NCBI RefSeq assembly: GCF_000006405.1
Contig: NW_003215582.1
Location: 283,862 to 347,861 of the forward strand
Source: Perkinsus marinus ATCC 50983
Lineage: Eukaryota > Perkinsozoa > Perkinsida > Perkinsidae
Length of the DNA stretch: 64,000 nt
Direction of reading: 5' to 3'
Every line of letters begins with the position of its first letter. Positions within the stretch are counted from its first letter, which is position 1. The notes under the pieces are model-generated. The model was not told the origin of the DNA, did not search any database, and saw only the letters and a program-made list of their open reading frames with translations. The translations under genes were made by a program, and so were the position numbers. This document shows positions 24,537 through 36,600 of this stretch, in pieces.

Positions 24537-25605
24537 ATGTCTGCAACTGCTGGATTGGGAGCGCTTTTCGCGAAGAAGAAAAAGAAGGTAAAGTCGTTGA
24601 ATATGACGGCTAAGATGAAGGAAGAGGCCAAAGTAGAGGAGGCTCAAGAAGAGACCTCCGAAGAGCATGGTCTCGAGGTACGACCAAGGCCCTGATGATA
24701 TCCGGAAGTGCATTGACAGGACCATTTCACGGCTATCGTAAGCGGTGCTGAGCCCCTGGTGAAAACTGAGACTAAGGTTGTCAAGACTGATTTCATAGCA
24801 CAGCAGGAAGAGAAGGGAAAGGATGAACCAGAGCTGGATGAACAGCCTGAGGCTGTTGACTCTAGTGAGGGTAGCCTAGCCTAGCTGCGTCCTGTGTTGA
24901 TGTCTGTCGGATGTAGTGACGAAGAAGGGTTGGGGTAAGACGCCTGCTGATGTGGCTGCTGAGGTGGAGGAAGAGGAGAAGAGACATGAGATAGAGGAGA
25001 CGGAGAAGTACTTCATCAATTGTAGTTGTCGATGATTGTGGCTTCGTAGGCTTGCCGCGAAGAAGGCGGAAGAGGCTGCTAAACCTAATGTTTATGTACC
25101 GGCCTACTTGCTCAAGATGGTAGTAGTTTTTGCAGGACTCACACGGTCGAATTATGATGTTATTATTGACAGCGCGAACAGAAGAAGGCAGCAGAGCAGA
25201 AGGAACGTATCAGAGACCAAGGCTTGACGCCAGCTCAGATGGTGGAGATAGAGAGGAAGAAGAAGTTGGCTCAACAGGAGACTACGGAAAAGGCTAAGAA
25301 ACTGGTAATAGCAGGTGCCTCGGCTAGATACGTGTGATAACTTGGGTGTTTAAGGCTACTGCAGCGACTGCAAGTGCAGCAAATGAGGAGAAGAAGAGGC
25401 AGGAGCGTGAAGAGGCTCAGCGTCGCAAGGCTGAGTTGAAAGAACAAGTCAAGAAGGCTATGGCCGCTGGTACTACTACATCACTTCTCCTCGTCTTCCC
25501 TTATCGCTATCAACTTCAGAGGAGTCGTCCAAGCAAATTACTCCCCAATCTAATGCTAGTAAGGTTGAGGGCAGTGCTTCTTACGACCAGCTTGTTGGCA
25601 AGTAA
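24537..25605 (+). CDS. Lys/Glu/Ala-rich, largely helical protein, possibly CDV3-like
   Basis: Seven exons join cleanly with GT-AG introns: 24537-24677, 24720-24870, 24917-25007, 25050-25119, 25173-25304, 25355-25469 and 25520-25605, about 261 residues. It starts MSATAGLGALFAKKKKKVKS, continues acidic, has a short aromatic patch VTKKGWGKTPADV and another PNVYVPAYLL, then a long charged helix (EQKKAAEQKERIRDQ through AELKEQVKKAMA) and ends SYDQLVGK. No catalytic domain or membrane segment. The N-terminal FAKKKKK and the mid-protein VYVP patch recall CDV3-domain proteins, but the match is too slight for a call. Seven introns in about 1 kb, all under 60 nt, illustrate the intron style of this genome. 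Confidence 0.7.
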
Positions 25606-25905
25606 GCTTTCTCCTCATCTAGGCTATTCCCACTATTGTTATATCAGATACCAGTGCCGAGAGCGAAGACCTGTGCGACCCCATGCTGAGTTGGATCCCT
25701 GTTTCCTACCTCCTCTGCAGAGTGTGGCGTAAGCGTCTCTATCGCAGTTCCTGTACAGTCCATTGATACACCGTGCTACTGTTGCTTATCTATCCTCACC
25801 GACGTATCCGTGATTCGAGTCCTGCGTCGTGCATGAGTTCCATGTTAATAACACCAGCTTGTCTACTCTTTCCTATGTGCTCCTACTGACCTCAACAACG
25901 TGATC

Positions 25906-28900
25906 ATGTTGCTAGAGTCCTTCGCAGCCTTATTGGTATTAGCTGCTGCTGCCAGTAGTCCGGACATACACCGAGCCTGGATCGAGCCTGATGTGAACGA
26001 GCCCTCCGATTGCGTTGTTCAGTTCTCTTTATTCACCCTCTATGTGGAGGGTCTCTACTTAGAGTCCGTCGACGCAGTAGCCTTGGTCGGGTACGAAGAT
26101 AGCTGTGCCAACGTCTCTGTTGGCAGCACGAAATTCCTATCTCGGTCCAGCCAATGTGCCCCCGAGGTCCCTGGTCCATACCCCATCTCTACTGGAGCAA
26201 CAAAGCTCCTATGCAGTGTCACCGCCCGAGAACCTGGCAGTAGCATGCCGTGTTTCTCGATGGACTCGGGCCTTACCTTTCCGCTGGGTCTTGGCGCTAA
26301 CCAAACCTCCCTCACCATTATACAGTATGACACTTTCGCGATGACTGATGGTCTTGTCCCTCCTGGTAGGAAGTTCCCTGGAAAGGCCCATGTCAACGCT
26401 ATCAGCACTAGATCTAATGGTATCGTCATTGTAGGCTACAGCGACGGCTATGTTAGGCTTTGGGATGGTGCATCTGCGACTGAGCTCTGGAGTAGTCCAG
26501 CGAATACCCTTGACAAGGTGCCGGTAACTGCTGTTGATTCTCGTGGAGATTTGATGGCTATTTCTGGCGCTAATGGCCGCGCTAGTGTTTGGAACATCAC
26601 TGGAACAACAGCATCAGAGTACTCTGTGCTCCGGGTTGACAATGAGCCTAGCTCTTTCAACTGTATTGCACTCTCGCCTAATACAACTGATATCATAGCC
26701 GTTGGTAGTGACCTCGGTAGGGTATTCATCTTCCGGGTGAGTGTCACGTTGTCACCTGTTGTAGGCATGGCTCAAGTGGGAGAGCCAGTGTCCGTCGTCA
26801 AATGGTGTCACAACGGCATGTTTGTCGTGGTTGGTACTCTGGCCGGCAGCGTGTCTTGGTGGTCTCTCATTGACCTCACTGAACCATCAGCAGTCATGGA
26901 CGGCTTGTGTGGTGGGCGTGGTGGGGTTGCCGATTTACAGTGTGCAACGTTTGCGTCTGATGACGTGAGTTACGTGTTCGTAGCTTGTACTAGTGGCACT
27001 ATAACAGTCCTGCGCTTCGATGACACTCTGAAGCCTGTTGTTTCAAATACGTGGTCACTGCCTAACAAAACAGAGCGTGATTCTCTAATAGTAGCAATGA
27101 GTCTGTCCTCCGATCTGGAGTGGCTGGCTGTACGTGCGGTGGACTTTGTCTTCGTATACGATACGAATGAGACTCTCAGTTCTGAGCATCATCCTGAGTT
27201 CTGGGATGTTCTCAATGGCTCGAGGTTGCTCACTGAAGGATCCTCTTCGTGGTACGTAGTGGAGGCAGGTTCCGCTGGGAATGCTCCGTTCGCTGGGATC
27301 AATCCCGTCGATGGAAGTGTGAGCTTCTATCCCTGCTGGCCTTCGCCTGATGCTGATCGTCGTAGTACAATAGAGAACATCAGCGAGCTCACTTGTGCGT
27401 CTTCATCTGCTGCGCCAACGATAGCGCTCGACGTAGTTTTACCTTGGGAGTTCACTGCTATTCGCGGATCCTATACAGTCTCAAGCATTGGTGCCATCCC
27501 AGCTGAGGACTGTAGGAGTGGCCAGTTGCCAGTTACGGACTGGATCTCCGCTCCTGGTTGGAAGTGGACTCTGGTTAGGACCTTCTCCATGGCGGTCTCT
27601 TCTGACTGTAGTCCACTCGACGGTGGAGGTAGTCCAGGTTCCCAGCTTATAACCCTGAAGCAGTGCCTGGACATCTGTGTCTCGCTAGGACATTCGAGCC
27701 GAGTGTGTAATGTTGTCAACGCCCTGCCTAAGTTGGGTACAGTCGGGTTTGACAGGCTTGTAACAGTCTGTGACCTGCGCCACTGTGATGACGTTACAGC
27801 ATTGCGCTTGCAAGCAACTACGAACAACAGTACAGATGGGAAGGCTTTCGAGGTGTGGGGCCGATATAATGGCTCTGCCTTCGGTGGTGGGTATACTGCA
27901 TTTGGTACCCCTGACCGAGTGGTCTATGGCGGATGCAGTGTGCCTGGGGGGAAGGTCCCGCATGGCAGCGCAGGTGGTGCGCTGATGGTCCTCAATGAGA
28001 CCATATTCCGATCGCATCCCAGCAACAGACTGAGATTCCAGGTTGCTCAGTCTAATGCAGAAGAACGAGTGATGATACATTCAATACGTCTCGAGCTATT
28101 GCGACAGCGCCCTCAACCAGTTCGTGTTATCCGAGATCCTCTCGTGTCGTCTAGTGGTGACAGCGAAGTTGACGCTAACTCGCGGAGGGGAGGCGAAGTG
28201 AGCGGTGCTTCATCTAAGGGAGCGATCGCTTGGGGACGGGCTAACGATGCTACAGCCAGTCCATGGTTGTTCTTTTCCAGCCGGGACCTTTCTGTGGCGG
28301 CCTTCGATCTTCGTGGTCTCTATTTGCAAGAGGTGCCAGATGCTACTGGAACGCAATATATGTGGTGGAAATGGAAACCAACCGTGGTTGAAGACGTCCG
28401 TCGGAACATTGCCCCTCAACGGCCGTCGTCAATATTCGTAGCTGGAGTTGGCCTCGACCTGACGTCCACTATAAGGATCAATCAAGTGCCGTACTGTGGT
28501 GCAATGGACTCTCGGTATCATCATAGCGCGGTTAATGTCCCCAACGATATCCCTATTGTGACAATCCAGGGGACTTTGAACATCACTGTCTTGGAATGGA
28601 CCAATGTAACCATATCTACGACAGGCGAGTATAAAGTCTGCTGGTGCGCATCCTCATGCTGTTCCCTCCAGGATGCGCTGTGGTCGAATGGCCTCGCGGG
28701 CCTGCTTGTTGTCTCTGGTCCCGATTATGATAGGAATTATCACGTTTGCCGCTGGGGTTACGCTTGTGTCATATCTAACTATGTTGGTCATGGTCTCCAG
28801 CAAGATGATCGTCTCCGGCTTTCCCCTTTCACTGGTGTAGTAGAGTGTACAACTTCGTTATCGAGCATAGGATTCTGGTCTCCGGCTGATCCTGCTATAA

Positions 28901-29658
28901 TGACAACTCGCACTTCCGACGGCTCTGAGTATCGTACAGAGTTCCTAGATGTGGACGGTATCTGGAAAGACTCCCAAGTGACCGATGCTTCCCGAACCGG
29001 AATTACTATCATGCTTTGTTGGTGTCGAGCTGGCGATGGGTGTAGCGACAGCGTTGTCGACTATCAAACTCCTGCGGGGATCCTCGCGTTCACTCGGTTC
29101 ACCTCGGACCCTGCCAGACCTCTTCAGTGCGAACAACATTCACAGTGCTTAGTGTATATGGCAGAAGATAGCGCTCCACTGGACCCTGGTGATAAGCTCA
29201 TGATAAAGCATCTTCCTACTGGCTCTGTCCCCAGTGGGGTCGATCCGTGTTCAGCCAGTTCGCAAGTGGTCGAAAGTGCTGGCTTTTACGGTCGAAGCCA
29301 GGGTTGTAGGGCTCCTGACTACTCAACACAGTGCCTCGAGTTCGACTTCGGAATTATCAACGCTGATACAGTACCTGCCGGTGATTATTTGGTCTGCTGG
29401 TGCCAAGGAAGTTTACGGCCATGTGTCGATGAGTCGGAGTTCGCAGTCTCAGTGAGCGAGACAGAGTACTTAGTGATATCACCAGCGCCGTATGTCTTCC
29501 CAAACCAATGCACTCTAGCGTATCTTGGATGGAGAGCACCGTGGTTAGGTTATCACGACTGTTGCTGCAACTTCAAGGAATTGGGCTCCAGCCCAGGGTG
29601 TGAAGATCCAGACAGTGTCGCTTCTAGAACTTGCAATGATACCACTAATTATCAGTGA
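25906..29658 (+). CDS. large secreted protein: beta-propeller-like N half and repeated CWC cysteine modules
   Basis: One uninterrupted frame of 1250 residues from ATG 25906 (an in-frame GTG lies two codons upstream). The signal peptide is clear: MLLESFAALLVLAAAASS. Residues about 165-440 read as WD40-like blades (GIVIVGYSDGYVRLWDG; MAISGANGRASVWNITG; IAVGSDLGRVFIFRV; FVVVGTLAGSVSWWSL). Residues 560-750 are Cys-rich with a lectin-like feel but no match. The last third holds three modules each ending in a similar strand: YKVCWCASSCC, IMLCWCRAGDGC and YLVCWCQGSLRPC. It ends in a Cys-rich tail (YHDCCCNF) with no membrane anchor. Many NxS/T sites fit secretion. Three modules with the CWC signature suggest an extracellular adhesive or matrix role; that is inference. 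The absence of introns over 3.75 kb is unusual here. Confidence 0.8.
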   Translation: MLLESFAALLVLAAAASSPDIHRAWIEPDVNEPSDCVVQFSLFTLYVEGLYLESVDAVALVGYEDSCANVSVGSTKFLSRSSQCAPEVPGPYPISTGATKLLCSVTAREPGSSMPCFSMDSGLTFPLGLGANQTSLTIIQYDTFAMTDGLVPPGRKFPGKAHVNAISTRSNGIVIVGYSDGYVRLWDGASATELWSSPANTLDKVPVTAVDSRGDLMAISGANGRASVWNITGTTASEYSVLRVDNEPSSFNCIALSPNTTDIIAVGSDLGRVFIFRVSVTLSPVVGMAQVGEPVSVVKWCHNGMFVVVGTLAGSVSWWSLIDLTEPSAVMDGLCGGRGGVADLQCATFASDDVSYVFVACTSGTITVLRFDDTLKPVVSNTWSLPNKTERDSLIVAMSLSSDLEWLAVRAVDFVFVYDTNETLSSEHHPEFWDVLNGSRLLTEGSSSWYVVEAGSAGNAPFAGINPVDGSVSFYPCWPSPDADRRSTIENISELTCASSSAAPTIALDVVLPWEFTAIRGSYTVSSIGAIPAEDCRSGQLPVTDWISAPGWKWTLVRTFSMAVSSDCSPLDGGGSPGSQLITLKQCLDICVSLGHSSRVCNVVNALPKLGTVGFDRLVTVCDLRHCDDVTALRLQATTNNSTDGKAFEVWGRYNGSAFGGGYTAFGTPDRVVYGGCSVPGGKVPHGSAGGALMVLNETIFRSHPSNRLRFQVAQSNAEERVMIHSIRLELLRQRPQPVRVIRDPLVSSSGDSEVDANSRRGGEVSGASSKGAIAWGRANDATASPWLFFSSRDLSVAAFDLRGLYLQEVPDATGTQYMWWKWKPTVVEDVRRNIAPQRPSSIFVAGVGLDLTSTIRINQVPYCGAMDSRYHHSAVNVPNDIPIVTIQGTLNITVLEWTNVTISTTGEYKVCWCASSCCSLQDALWSNGLAGLLVVSGPDYDRNYHVCRWGYACVISNYVGHGLQQDDRLRLSPFTGVVECTTSLSSIGFWSPADPAIMTTRTSDGSEYRTEFLDVDGIWKDSQVTDASRTGITIMLCWCRAGDGCSDSVVDYQTPAGILAFTRFTSDPARPLQCEQHSQCLVYMAEDSAPLDPGDKLMIKHLPTGSVPSGVDPCSASSQVVESAGFYGRSQGCRAPDYSTQCLEFDFGIINADTVPAGDYLVCWCQGSLRPCVDESEFAVSVSETEYLVISPAPYVFPNQCTLAYLGWRAPWLGYHDCCCNFKELGSSPGCEDPDSVASRTCNDTTNYQ

Positions 29659-29899
29659 CTACTATGAGCATGCTATACGTGTCGCTCTGTCACAGTTTTT
29701 GGAGAGAAGACAGTGATTGCGTGGGCCCCGAGAGTCTTATGACTGTCATCAGACAATCAGACTGTCTGTCACTAAAGTTACTGTAGGAACAGTGACCTTT
29801 CCTAAGTTAGGACTAGGATTCCTAACCTCAAGTTGTTCATTTTCGTCTCGTCCCCTGAATGTTGCTACCCACTCATCGATTGGTTATACAGTAAGCTTC

Positions 29900-30812
29900 A
29901 TGCCGGTGGTGGGGGCGCTCAGGGCTATCCATAGAGCTTTCGTTTCTTACGTGGGATATGAGCACATTTTGGTTGACGTCGATACCCAGAAGGGGACAGC
30001 TCTTGTGACGTACTACAGTACATCGGTATTATGCTTTTCGGTTTACTGTGTACTGCGATCAGGTTGAATCGTCCAGAGGTCCTCGATGTCTTATGCGGCG
30101 ATCTCATAAAGGAGCTCGGTGCTGCCTCCAATGCCCTCGACAAAGACGGAGACGTCCGTGCTATTGTTATCACTGGAGGTGGGGACTCCCCACTGGGGAG
30201 AAGGCTTTTGCGGCTGGCGCCGATATCAAAGAGATGAATTGTCGACAAACGATGGCCGAGGTCCACAAGCAGAACATGTTCGCCTTTTGGCAAGATCTGG
30301 CTAATGTCAGAAAGCCCATTATTGCTGCCTTAAATGGCTATGCATTGGGTGGCGGTTGTGAGTTGGCCATGTTGTGTGACATTGCCCTCGCAAGCGAGAA
30401 GGCAGTGTTTGGACAGCCAGAGGTGAGCTCACGCTGTAAGTTGTGATTGGAATCTCACCGTTGCAGGTCACTCTCGGTACTATTCCCGGAGCGGGTGGAA
30501 GTCAGCGTTTGACTCGTGTTGTGGGGAAAAGCTTGGCCATGGAGCTCTGTTTGACAGGCAGACTCATGTCGGCAGATGAGGCTCTCAAAAGAGGCCTCGT
30601 ATCTCATGTACTTACCGACCTCTTTGCCTGAGAAATCACGCACGATAGAGCTGCGAATATCATATTTGACCCTCAGGTCTTCACGCCCGAGGAGCTTGTT
30701 CCCAGATCTCTGGAGATGGCTCAGCAGATAGCATCCCTCTCTGCTCCTGCAATTGCCATGACCAAGAATGCAGTCAATCGCGCCTATGAGACCACACTTT
30801 CTGAGGGAGTGA
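29900..30812 (+). pseudogene. enoyl-CoA hydratase, apparently damaged or incomplete
   Basis: Crotonase-family enzyme of fatty-acid oxidation (hydration of trans-2-enoyl-CoA). Start MPVVGALRAIHRAFVSY at 29900 resembles a mitochondrial presequence. Exons give [35 protein letters not shown] (oxyanion-hole loop), [39 protein letters not shown] (with the catalytic Glu of QPEVTLG), RGLVSHVF and APAIAMTKNAVNRAYE. Two problems: the ITGG and KAFAAG blocks are in different frames (break between about 30178 and 30203), and no GT-AG intron restores the frame without deleting the conserved strand; and after GVR at 30812 the expected final exon (about 35 residues, usually starting with a Tyr/Phe-Glu block) is not found in the next 500 bases. 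Either a decaying copy, or an assembly error plus a distant last exon. Conserved catalytic residues argue that any decay is recent. Confidence 0.75.
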
Positions 30813-32609
30813 GGTAAGTATAGCTCGCGGCTTTTAAGACCGGAGTTCAATCTAGTTCTTCGGCTTAAGGCCACTGTAAACTGCGTTGCGAATCAAATTT
30901 GTGTATGATCCGAATCTGAGATTTCGAAGATCTCAAACATATGTGATGAGCCTCGGGTGCTCGCAGTAGAGCTGTAACAGACTTTCTATGCGACATGATC
31001 ATGACTTAAACCTTCTGTCTCCTGTATTCCACCGGAAGATACCTAATAGGAGAACTATGCCTAATAATAAACGATACCTAATAAATAATAAACTATACCT
31101 AATAGTTCCGGCGTCTATGGCATGAGCTTCATGTTGGAGATTATCCTGGGCATAAAAGAAATTTGCTCCGGGAGAGCATGCTAAGTGCTCCGGAATATGG
31201 AAGTTTTGGGACAATCGCTGCCTCGCTCTCCAATTGGCAGTTCAATCTCATGCTCATGCTCTCATGAGAAGCGCATCTTCTACAGCGTACTCCATGTTGG
31301 TCGTCGAACTAACGACATCAACGGTTAATGACAGTCTGATATTGGTGCCACAGGCAGACGTGCGAACGAGAACTCGATTTCTCCATGTGTAGAATCATAG
31401 TATCATACTAGTTATGCATATGAATCTAGTAGTATGATACTGCATGATAGATTCATATGCAGCAATTGAGTATCTGCCGAGCGCCATATACATTCAATGT
31501 ATAACACTGGATGGATTCGGTTTCTCGTTTGTAAACCATATCGATCAAACTTTAAATTGAAGTCTTCAATTATAGATCTTCCTGACAGCTGAGGGTTGCA
31601 AGGGCTGGCAAGCGCCACAGGACAAACAATGCCGCAGAGGCACTTCACAGGTCGCTCGAGGGTCTATTCGGCTGAGGCCATCCATACATCAGAGTCTTCT
31701 CTAGTGGTTGATGTAGCCCGCTGCCGAGAAGATATATCTAATGTGTGATTCTCGTTTCGTGCCGGATAGTCGAATAAGCCTTATCTGCATTGCAGACTTT
31801 CAGAGTCTCACTCCGTGGAAGATGTCATCAAGCTCAAACTTCGAGGGGTCTCTGTAATAGATACCCCCGAGAAGGGTTCTTGATTCGTTATCCCATACCT
31901 CGTTCATCGGCATATGATTTCCAACAGCATCGTTGGAGTTTGAGTAATGTCCTGGTGAGGGTTTTCGGAGTTGAGTTTGGACACTCGTGGCGAGGTCCTT
32001 AATGTATTCTTTGACCGTCGGTGATTTCTATTCGACCGTCGAACTTCGGCGGAACAAGGGATCCCTTGAATGTGTGCGTCATTGAAAATCTCCATTCTGG
32101 CATAGTGGATGATTTGTGATAACTGTCCTATAACGAATATCGTCGTCTAACTCAGGTTCGAACGAAATCTGTTCCATTCAACTTGGGCTCTACAAGATCG
32201 CAAGGAGGGCATGACCGCTTTTGTTGAGAAACGCCAACCCCAGTGGAAGAACCAATGATTTCTAATTTCGTGTTCACAGGTCTATGACTCATCTCAATAT
32301 GATATTGACAATATCGCTCATGGTGTTTCGCACGTTGTGGCGTTGTGCATTTCAGTTGTGATGAGGTTACTCCTCGGAAGTTGCTCAGTCGGGAATGTCG
32401 ATTCAGGTTGCTATCCCACATTCGGCACCACAGTGACGGAACCCTCCACTGCGCGTGTCAGAGATAGGAACCTGTGCATTTGCCTCGAATCTAGTCATGC
32501 AAGGCTCTATGATAAGGAGCCTACAATAGGTCACATCATCTACCCATTCAAGTTCGCTAGTGATGGAGGCCCACGCTACTAGCGTGGGTCTAAGGCAGAA
32601 CAGTAGCAA
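30813..32609. other. no gene recognised; AT-rich with short repeats
   Basis: Contains the ATACCTAATA repeats near 31040-31105 and the nested inverted repeats at 31400-31461. Remaining frames are short and show no domain. Confidence 0.4.
31400..31461. repeat. two interlocking perfect inverted repeats
   Basis: Arms GTATCATACTA (31400-31410) and TAGTATGATAC (31430-31440) form one hairpin; arms TGCATATGAATCTA (31415-31428) and TAGATTCATATGCA (31448-31461) form another. The loop of each overlaps an arm of the other, so the two hairpins are mutually exclusive or knot-like. Confidence 0.75.
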
Positions 32610-32990
32610 TTATTCACGACGAACTATAACCATCTCTCTTAGCATCCTCGTTTCATCTTGCAGTCCAGCCACAATCTGGGCAATTCTCATCACTTCTTCT
32701 CTAAGAGTATTTACTTGTTCCTGGAGAGAATCTTCATCTTCATCGTCCTTCTCCTTATGGTCCTCATCAACAATAGACTGGTAATCGGCACCATAATCCA
32801 CTCTATCGTAAGCATGATGGAAACCACCATTATTACTCTTCTTACTCACAGGAAATAGGTTAATATCTGCAAACGATTCGGATAATTTGCCAACAATAGG
32901 CTTGTCATTCTCATCGTAGAAGTCCGATAAGGATACGGTCACAGTATAAGTTACTTCTCCTTTGAAGGCTGACTCATAATACTATTATGA
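32610..32990 (-). CDS. 3'-terminal exon of an unknown protein with acidic linker and coiled coil
   Basis: A minus frame open from about 32990 with no in-frame ATG, so it is probably the last exon of a gene whose 5' part I could not find. It reads FKGEVTYTVTVSLSDFYDEN, then KPIVGKLSESFADINLF, a linker, an acidic run (DEDHKEKDDEDEDS) and a C-terminal heptad helix (LQEQVNTLREEVMRIAQIV) ending VIVRRE. The reading is consistent with real coding sequence: one long frame, sensible composition and a helical end. Function unknown. Confidence 0.45.
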
Positions 32991-33611
32991 TAATGGGACG
33001 GACCCACCATAACGTCGATTTTGGCCCACATAATAGGGTTGACTGAATATATGAGATTTTTAATTTGCGGACCCACACACCCTTTCCAGCGAGCGTCCTT
33101 CATTGCATAATTATTGGTCAACAAAGCTCCTACGTGCCCAATGAATATCGTATTTCCGATTCGAATCGAATCATTCGATTAGGGATGCTGTGAGTTATCG
33201 AGTACTAAAAGCCTTCGCAAGTTCACTGAGGCATACAAGGATGTTGAGTAAGCGATATTCCAAACTGAGCTAAGATGTTCACCCCCAGACAAAAGGAGAT
33301 ATTCAATGTCGTGTCGCTCGTACACTGATGCGAGCTGGCTACTTTAGCATATGATATGGCAGCAGGAGCGGTGAATAGACGACTATTACTAAATCGTTCC
33401 TGGACCCTGAATAGACCACTCAAACAGCAAAAAATTTTGCAAGTTATGTTAGTGGGAATAACAGTTTCTCGTTATGTAGATTGCTGACACATCAGTCATC
33501 ATCCATCACTGCAAACACAACACGGATTATGCTCACGACAAGCAACAACATGTATGTACAGAATGATAACTTCGGGTGGTGAAATCTTCCCACATGGATC
33601 ATGTGACACGA
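32991..33611. other. intergenic, no gene recognised
   Basis: Downstream of the globin gene; only short frames. It may hold upstream exons of the 32610-32990 frame. Confidence 0.35.
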
Positions 33612-36600
33612 CTACTTTATCGTATAACCCATCTTCGCATAATGCCCCTTGAGAATGTTTGTTCGAAGGTTTCCGAGTTTGACCACCACCTGTCCAAGTC
33701 CAACCATCATGATACTCGCTATGAAGCGGAAGACCACGATAGAGCTCACCTCGTCCACGGTCTCCTGATCTTGCCCGCAATCTCTCAACGCCCGGGCCAC
33801 CAGTTGCAAGAAGCAGTCGAGATGGTAGTCAGTGATCGCCAGGACAGCATGAATTTCTTCTAATGATCGCCCGCTGTATTCAGAGGGTCCACCTAGGGTC
33901 TTTATGATGAAGTCCGTTTGAGCTTGCTTGATAGCCTTCAGTTTCGCGCCGGTGAAGAACGGGTTGATCCTCCTGTCACGTTCGACACACTCGTACAGTC
34001 GAGTGACGAATTCGTCGATGCCCTCGAGTCCACCAAGTCTCGAGAAGAGCTGGTCTTCACCTGCTCAGGATTCCAACCTGTCTTATGCCGCATCAGCATT
34101 CCTGACTCACCATCTTGCTTATCTCGTTTCTGCGCTAGCTCTCGGCGAAGTGCAAAACCAGTCGTGATATCACTCCTCACACTATTCATGACCTATAGAT
34201 AAGCTGATGTTCCAACAGCGAACGAGGTCTTACCATAAGAGCGTCATCGATAGTGTCAGCATTCACGTCAATTTCTCGGCAACTTTCCGAGAAACAGTCC
34301 AGCATCTGTTATGATAACATCCCTAGAGAGCAGACAGCCTTTCCACCAACCCACCGCATCGACGTGATAATCCGTGATGTTCATGTTGTAATGAGCTGGT
34401 TTGATTCCCGCCGGGTCATAATGTTTCGGCCCTCCGAACGCTCCCGCCAGATATTGGTACCTAACAATAACATCTGCAATGATCATGACTACGAGGCGCT
34501 TACATTTTTTGCTTCAATGCTCGTATCTTAGCTTTCCCTTTTTCAAGGAAGTAGCGTATTCTGTCATCGGTCATGGCCTTGTCGAACCTACTGGTACACT
34601 GGGCTACACCACTTCTGGAGTGGAACCTCACATGGATTCAGTCAGAGCTTCCAAGTTCATATCCCCACCGATTCGGTCAATGATCGGCTTGCCGTCCTTG
34701 ACCTTCATTTGAGCAGCGAGGGCCGCCTCATCTGCCAAAAACACGTAACGCCCATCTGACACTTCTGGTGTGCTCACTGCCGTCTCGTCCGAGGACAGTC
34801 TGGCGAAGAGGCTCCATGGTGATCAGGACTTCGTCGATAAGGTTCTCGTCCATGCCCAAACCCATCATTGCCTTCTGAAAGTCGCTACAGAAGCAGTCGA
34901 AATGGTAGTCTGTGACGTTGAGATCCTTGTGGATCTCTTTCAGGTCTCGACCTATTACGGCCAACGTTTCTGCAGCTACTTCCCTCACTATCCACTCCGC
35001 TCACCGTTGTAGACCTTGGGACCTCCGAACAGCTCAATAAGGACGAGTGTCTGACCTTCCCGAATTTTCTCCAAGGTACCGTCACCAAAGAAGTCCTTAA
35101 TACGGGCATCACTCGCCACCAATTGATACCTATCATCACCACGATTCGCATAGCGACTGAAATCACTACGGTATTCGTACAAACTGTCCAGTAACTTGAG
35201 GATGCCTTCCTTTCCTCCCATACGCTCGAAAAGGTGGTCAAGACCTAAAAGTCAGGGTAGGGCAAGAAGCTCTCGACGTAGTTGCAGCACTGTGTAAAGC
35301 CCCAGAAGATACCTTTTTCGACATTCTTCCTAGCCATTTCCGAGCGGACGGTGTATCCAGTCGTGATGTGAGCTCTTACAGGCTGCAGCACCCCCATGAA
35401 CTCTCGTGCGAGGGCCTTCTCAACTTGGAGATCCTCCAGTAAGGTAATGGCCAAAAGGCCGAGCATTGTGTCGAAGTGGAAGTTGGAGATGTTCATCGCA
35501 TAGTGAGCAGGTCTGAGGTGAGGTTACATAATAATCTGTTCTTGCAGGAACTACCCTACTTCAGATCGGCGATATCATAACCAGCGGGCCCTCCTGTGAG
35601 GGTGGACACGAACTGGGTCATCTTCTTCTTGATACTGGCAACCTTTGCCTTGTTCTTCTCAAAGTAGAAGCGGAGTCTATCATCGACCAGAGCCTTGTCG
35701 TAGGCAGTGTCCATCAGTTTAGAAATGCTGTACTCGCCACCGAGGCGGTCATATCTGTCTTAGGATGGACGGAGCGAGTCGAATGCCTCATCCGCTCACA
35801 AAGGCTTCTTATTGGCGAGTTCCATAGCCTTCCTGACGTCGTGTTGCATGAGCTCTCGATTAACAACATTCTTCCGAGCAGATTCCATCAGAACAATGCC
35901 TGAGGGGGAGATCCGAGCACGCATGGCAATCGATTCGCTTACAGTCGTCAATTGTATCCGCGTCCATCATCAGCTTCAACAGGGCGGTCTTGGCACAGTC
36001 CAGGAAGGAATCGAAATGGAAATCAGATATTTGAATGAGTGAATGTATCGATGGCAAGTCACGACCAGTATAGTGTGTCGTAGAGCCAAAAAGCTCCTTG
36101 AAGAAAATGCCTACACAAAGCAAGGCAGCAGTGACCCAACGCCCCTTGCTGGTGTGTGTTCTGTACTCTGGCTCGCTTTCACCGCGTCCAACTTGGCTCC
36201 TTGAAAGAAGTGCTTAATCCTGTCGTCTCGCGTGACCAAGTCATATAGCTCGTCCATGAAGTGCGTGATGCCCTCATCTCGACCCAGTTGATTGAATAGT
36301 CCCTCAGTGCCTGTTCAACTGATACCAACAGCTCAATCTACCCTCAATCATTATCACCCGAAGCCTCTGTCTTCATCCTAGCAATTTCATACCGTACAGT
36401 GCAGCCACAGGTAATGTATGAGCGCAACGTAGATATGACTTCTCTGATGTCGGCTGTGACAGCATGAGGCAAATCCAACATACCACAGACCGCCTGCTCA
36501 GACAGGACCAGGATCCTCGACCGGGATATAGGGACCAACAGCTTACTTCAAGGTTCTCCACGACGGCATCGAACTGGTAGTCAGTGATATTGAGGTTATA

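Noticed and set aside
30154-30200. A 47-nt GT-AG intron that would repair the reading frame of the enoyl-CoA hydratase
   Set aside because: It would delete the conserved VRAIVITG core strand, so it is unlikely to be a real intron.
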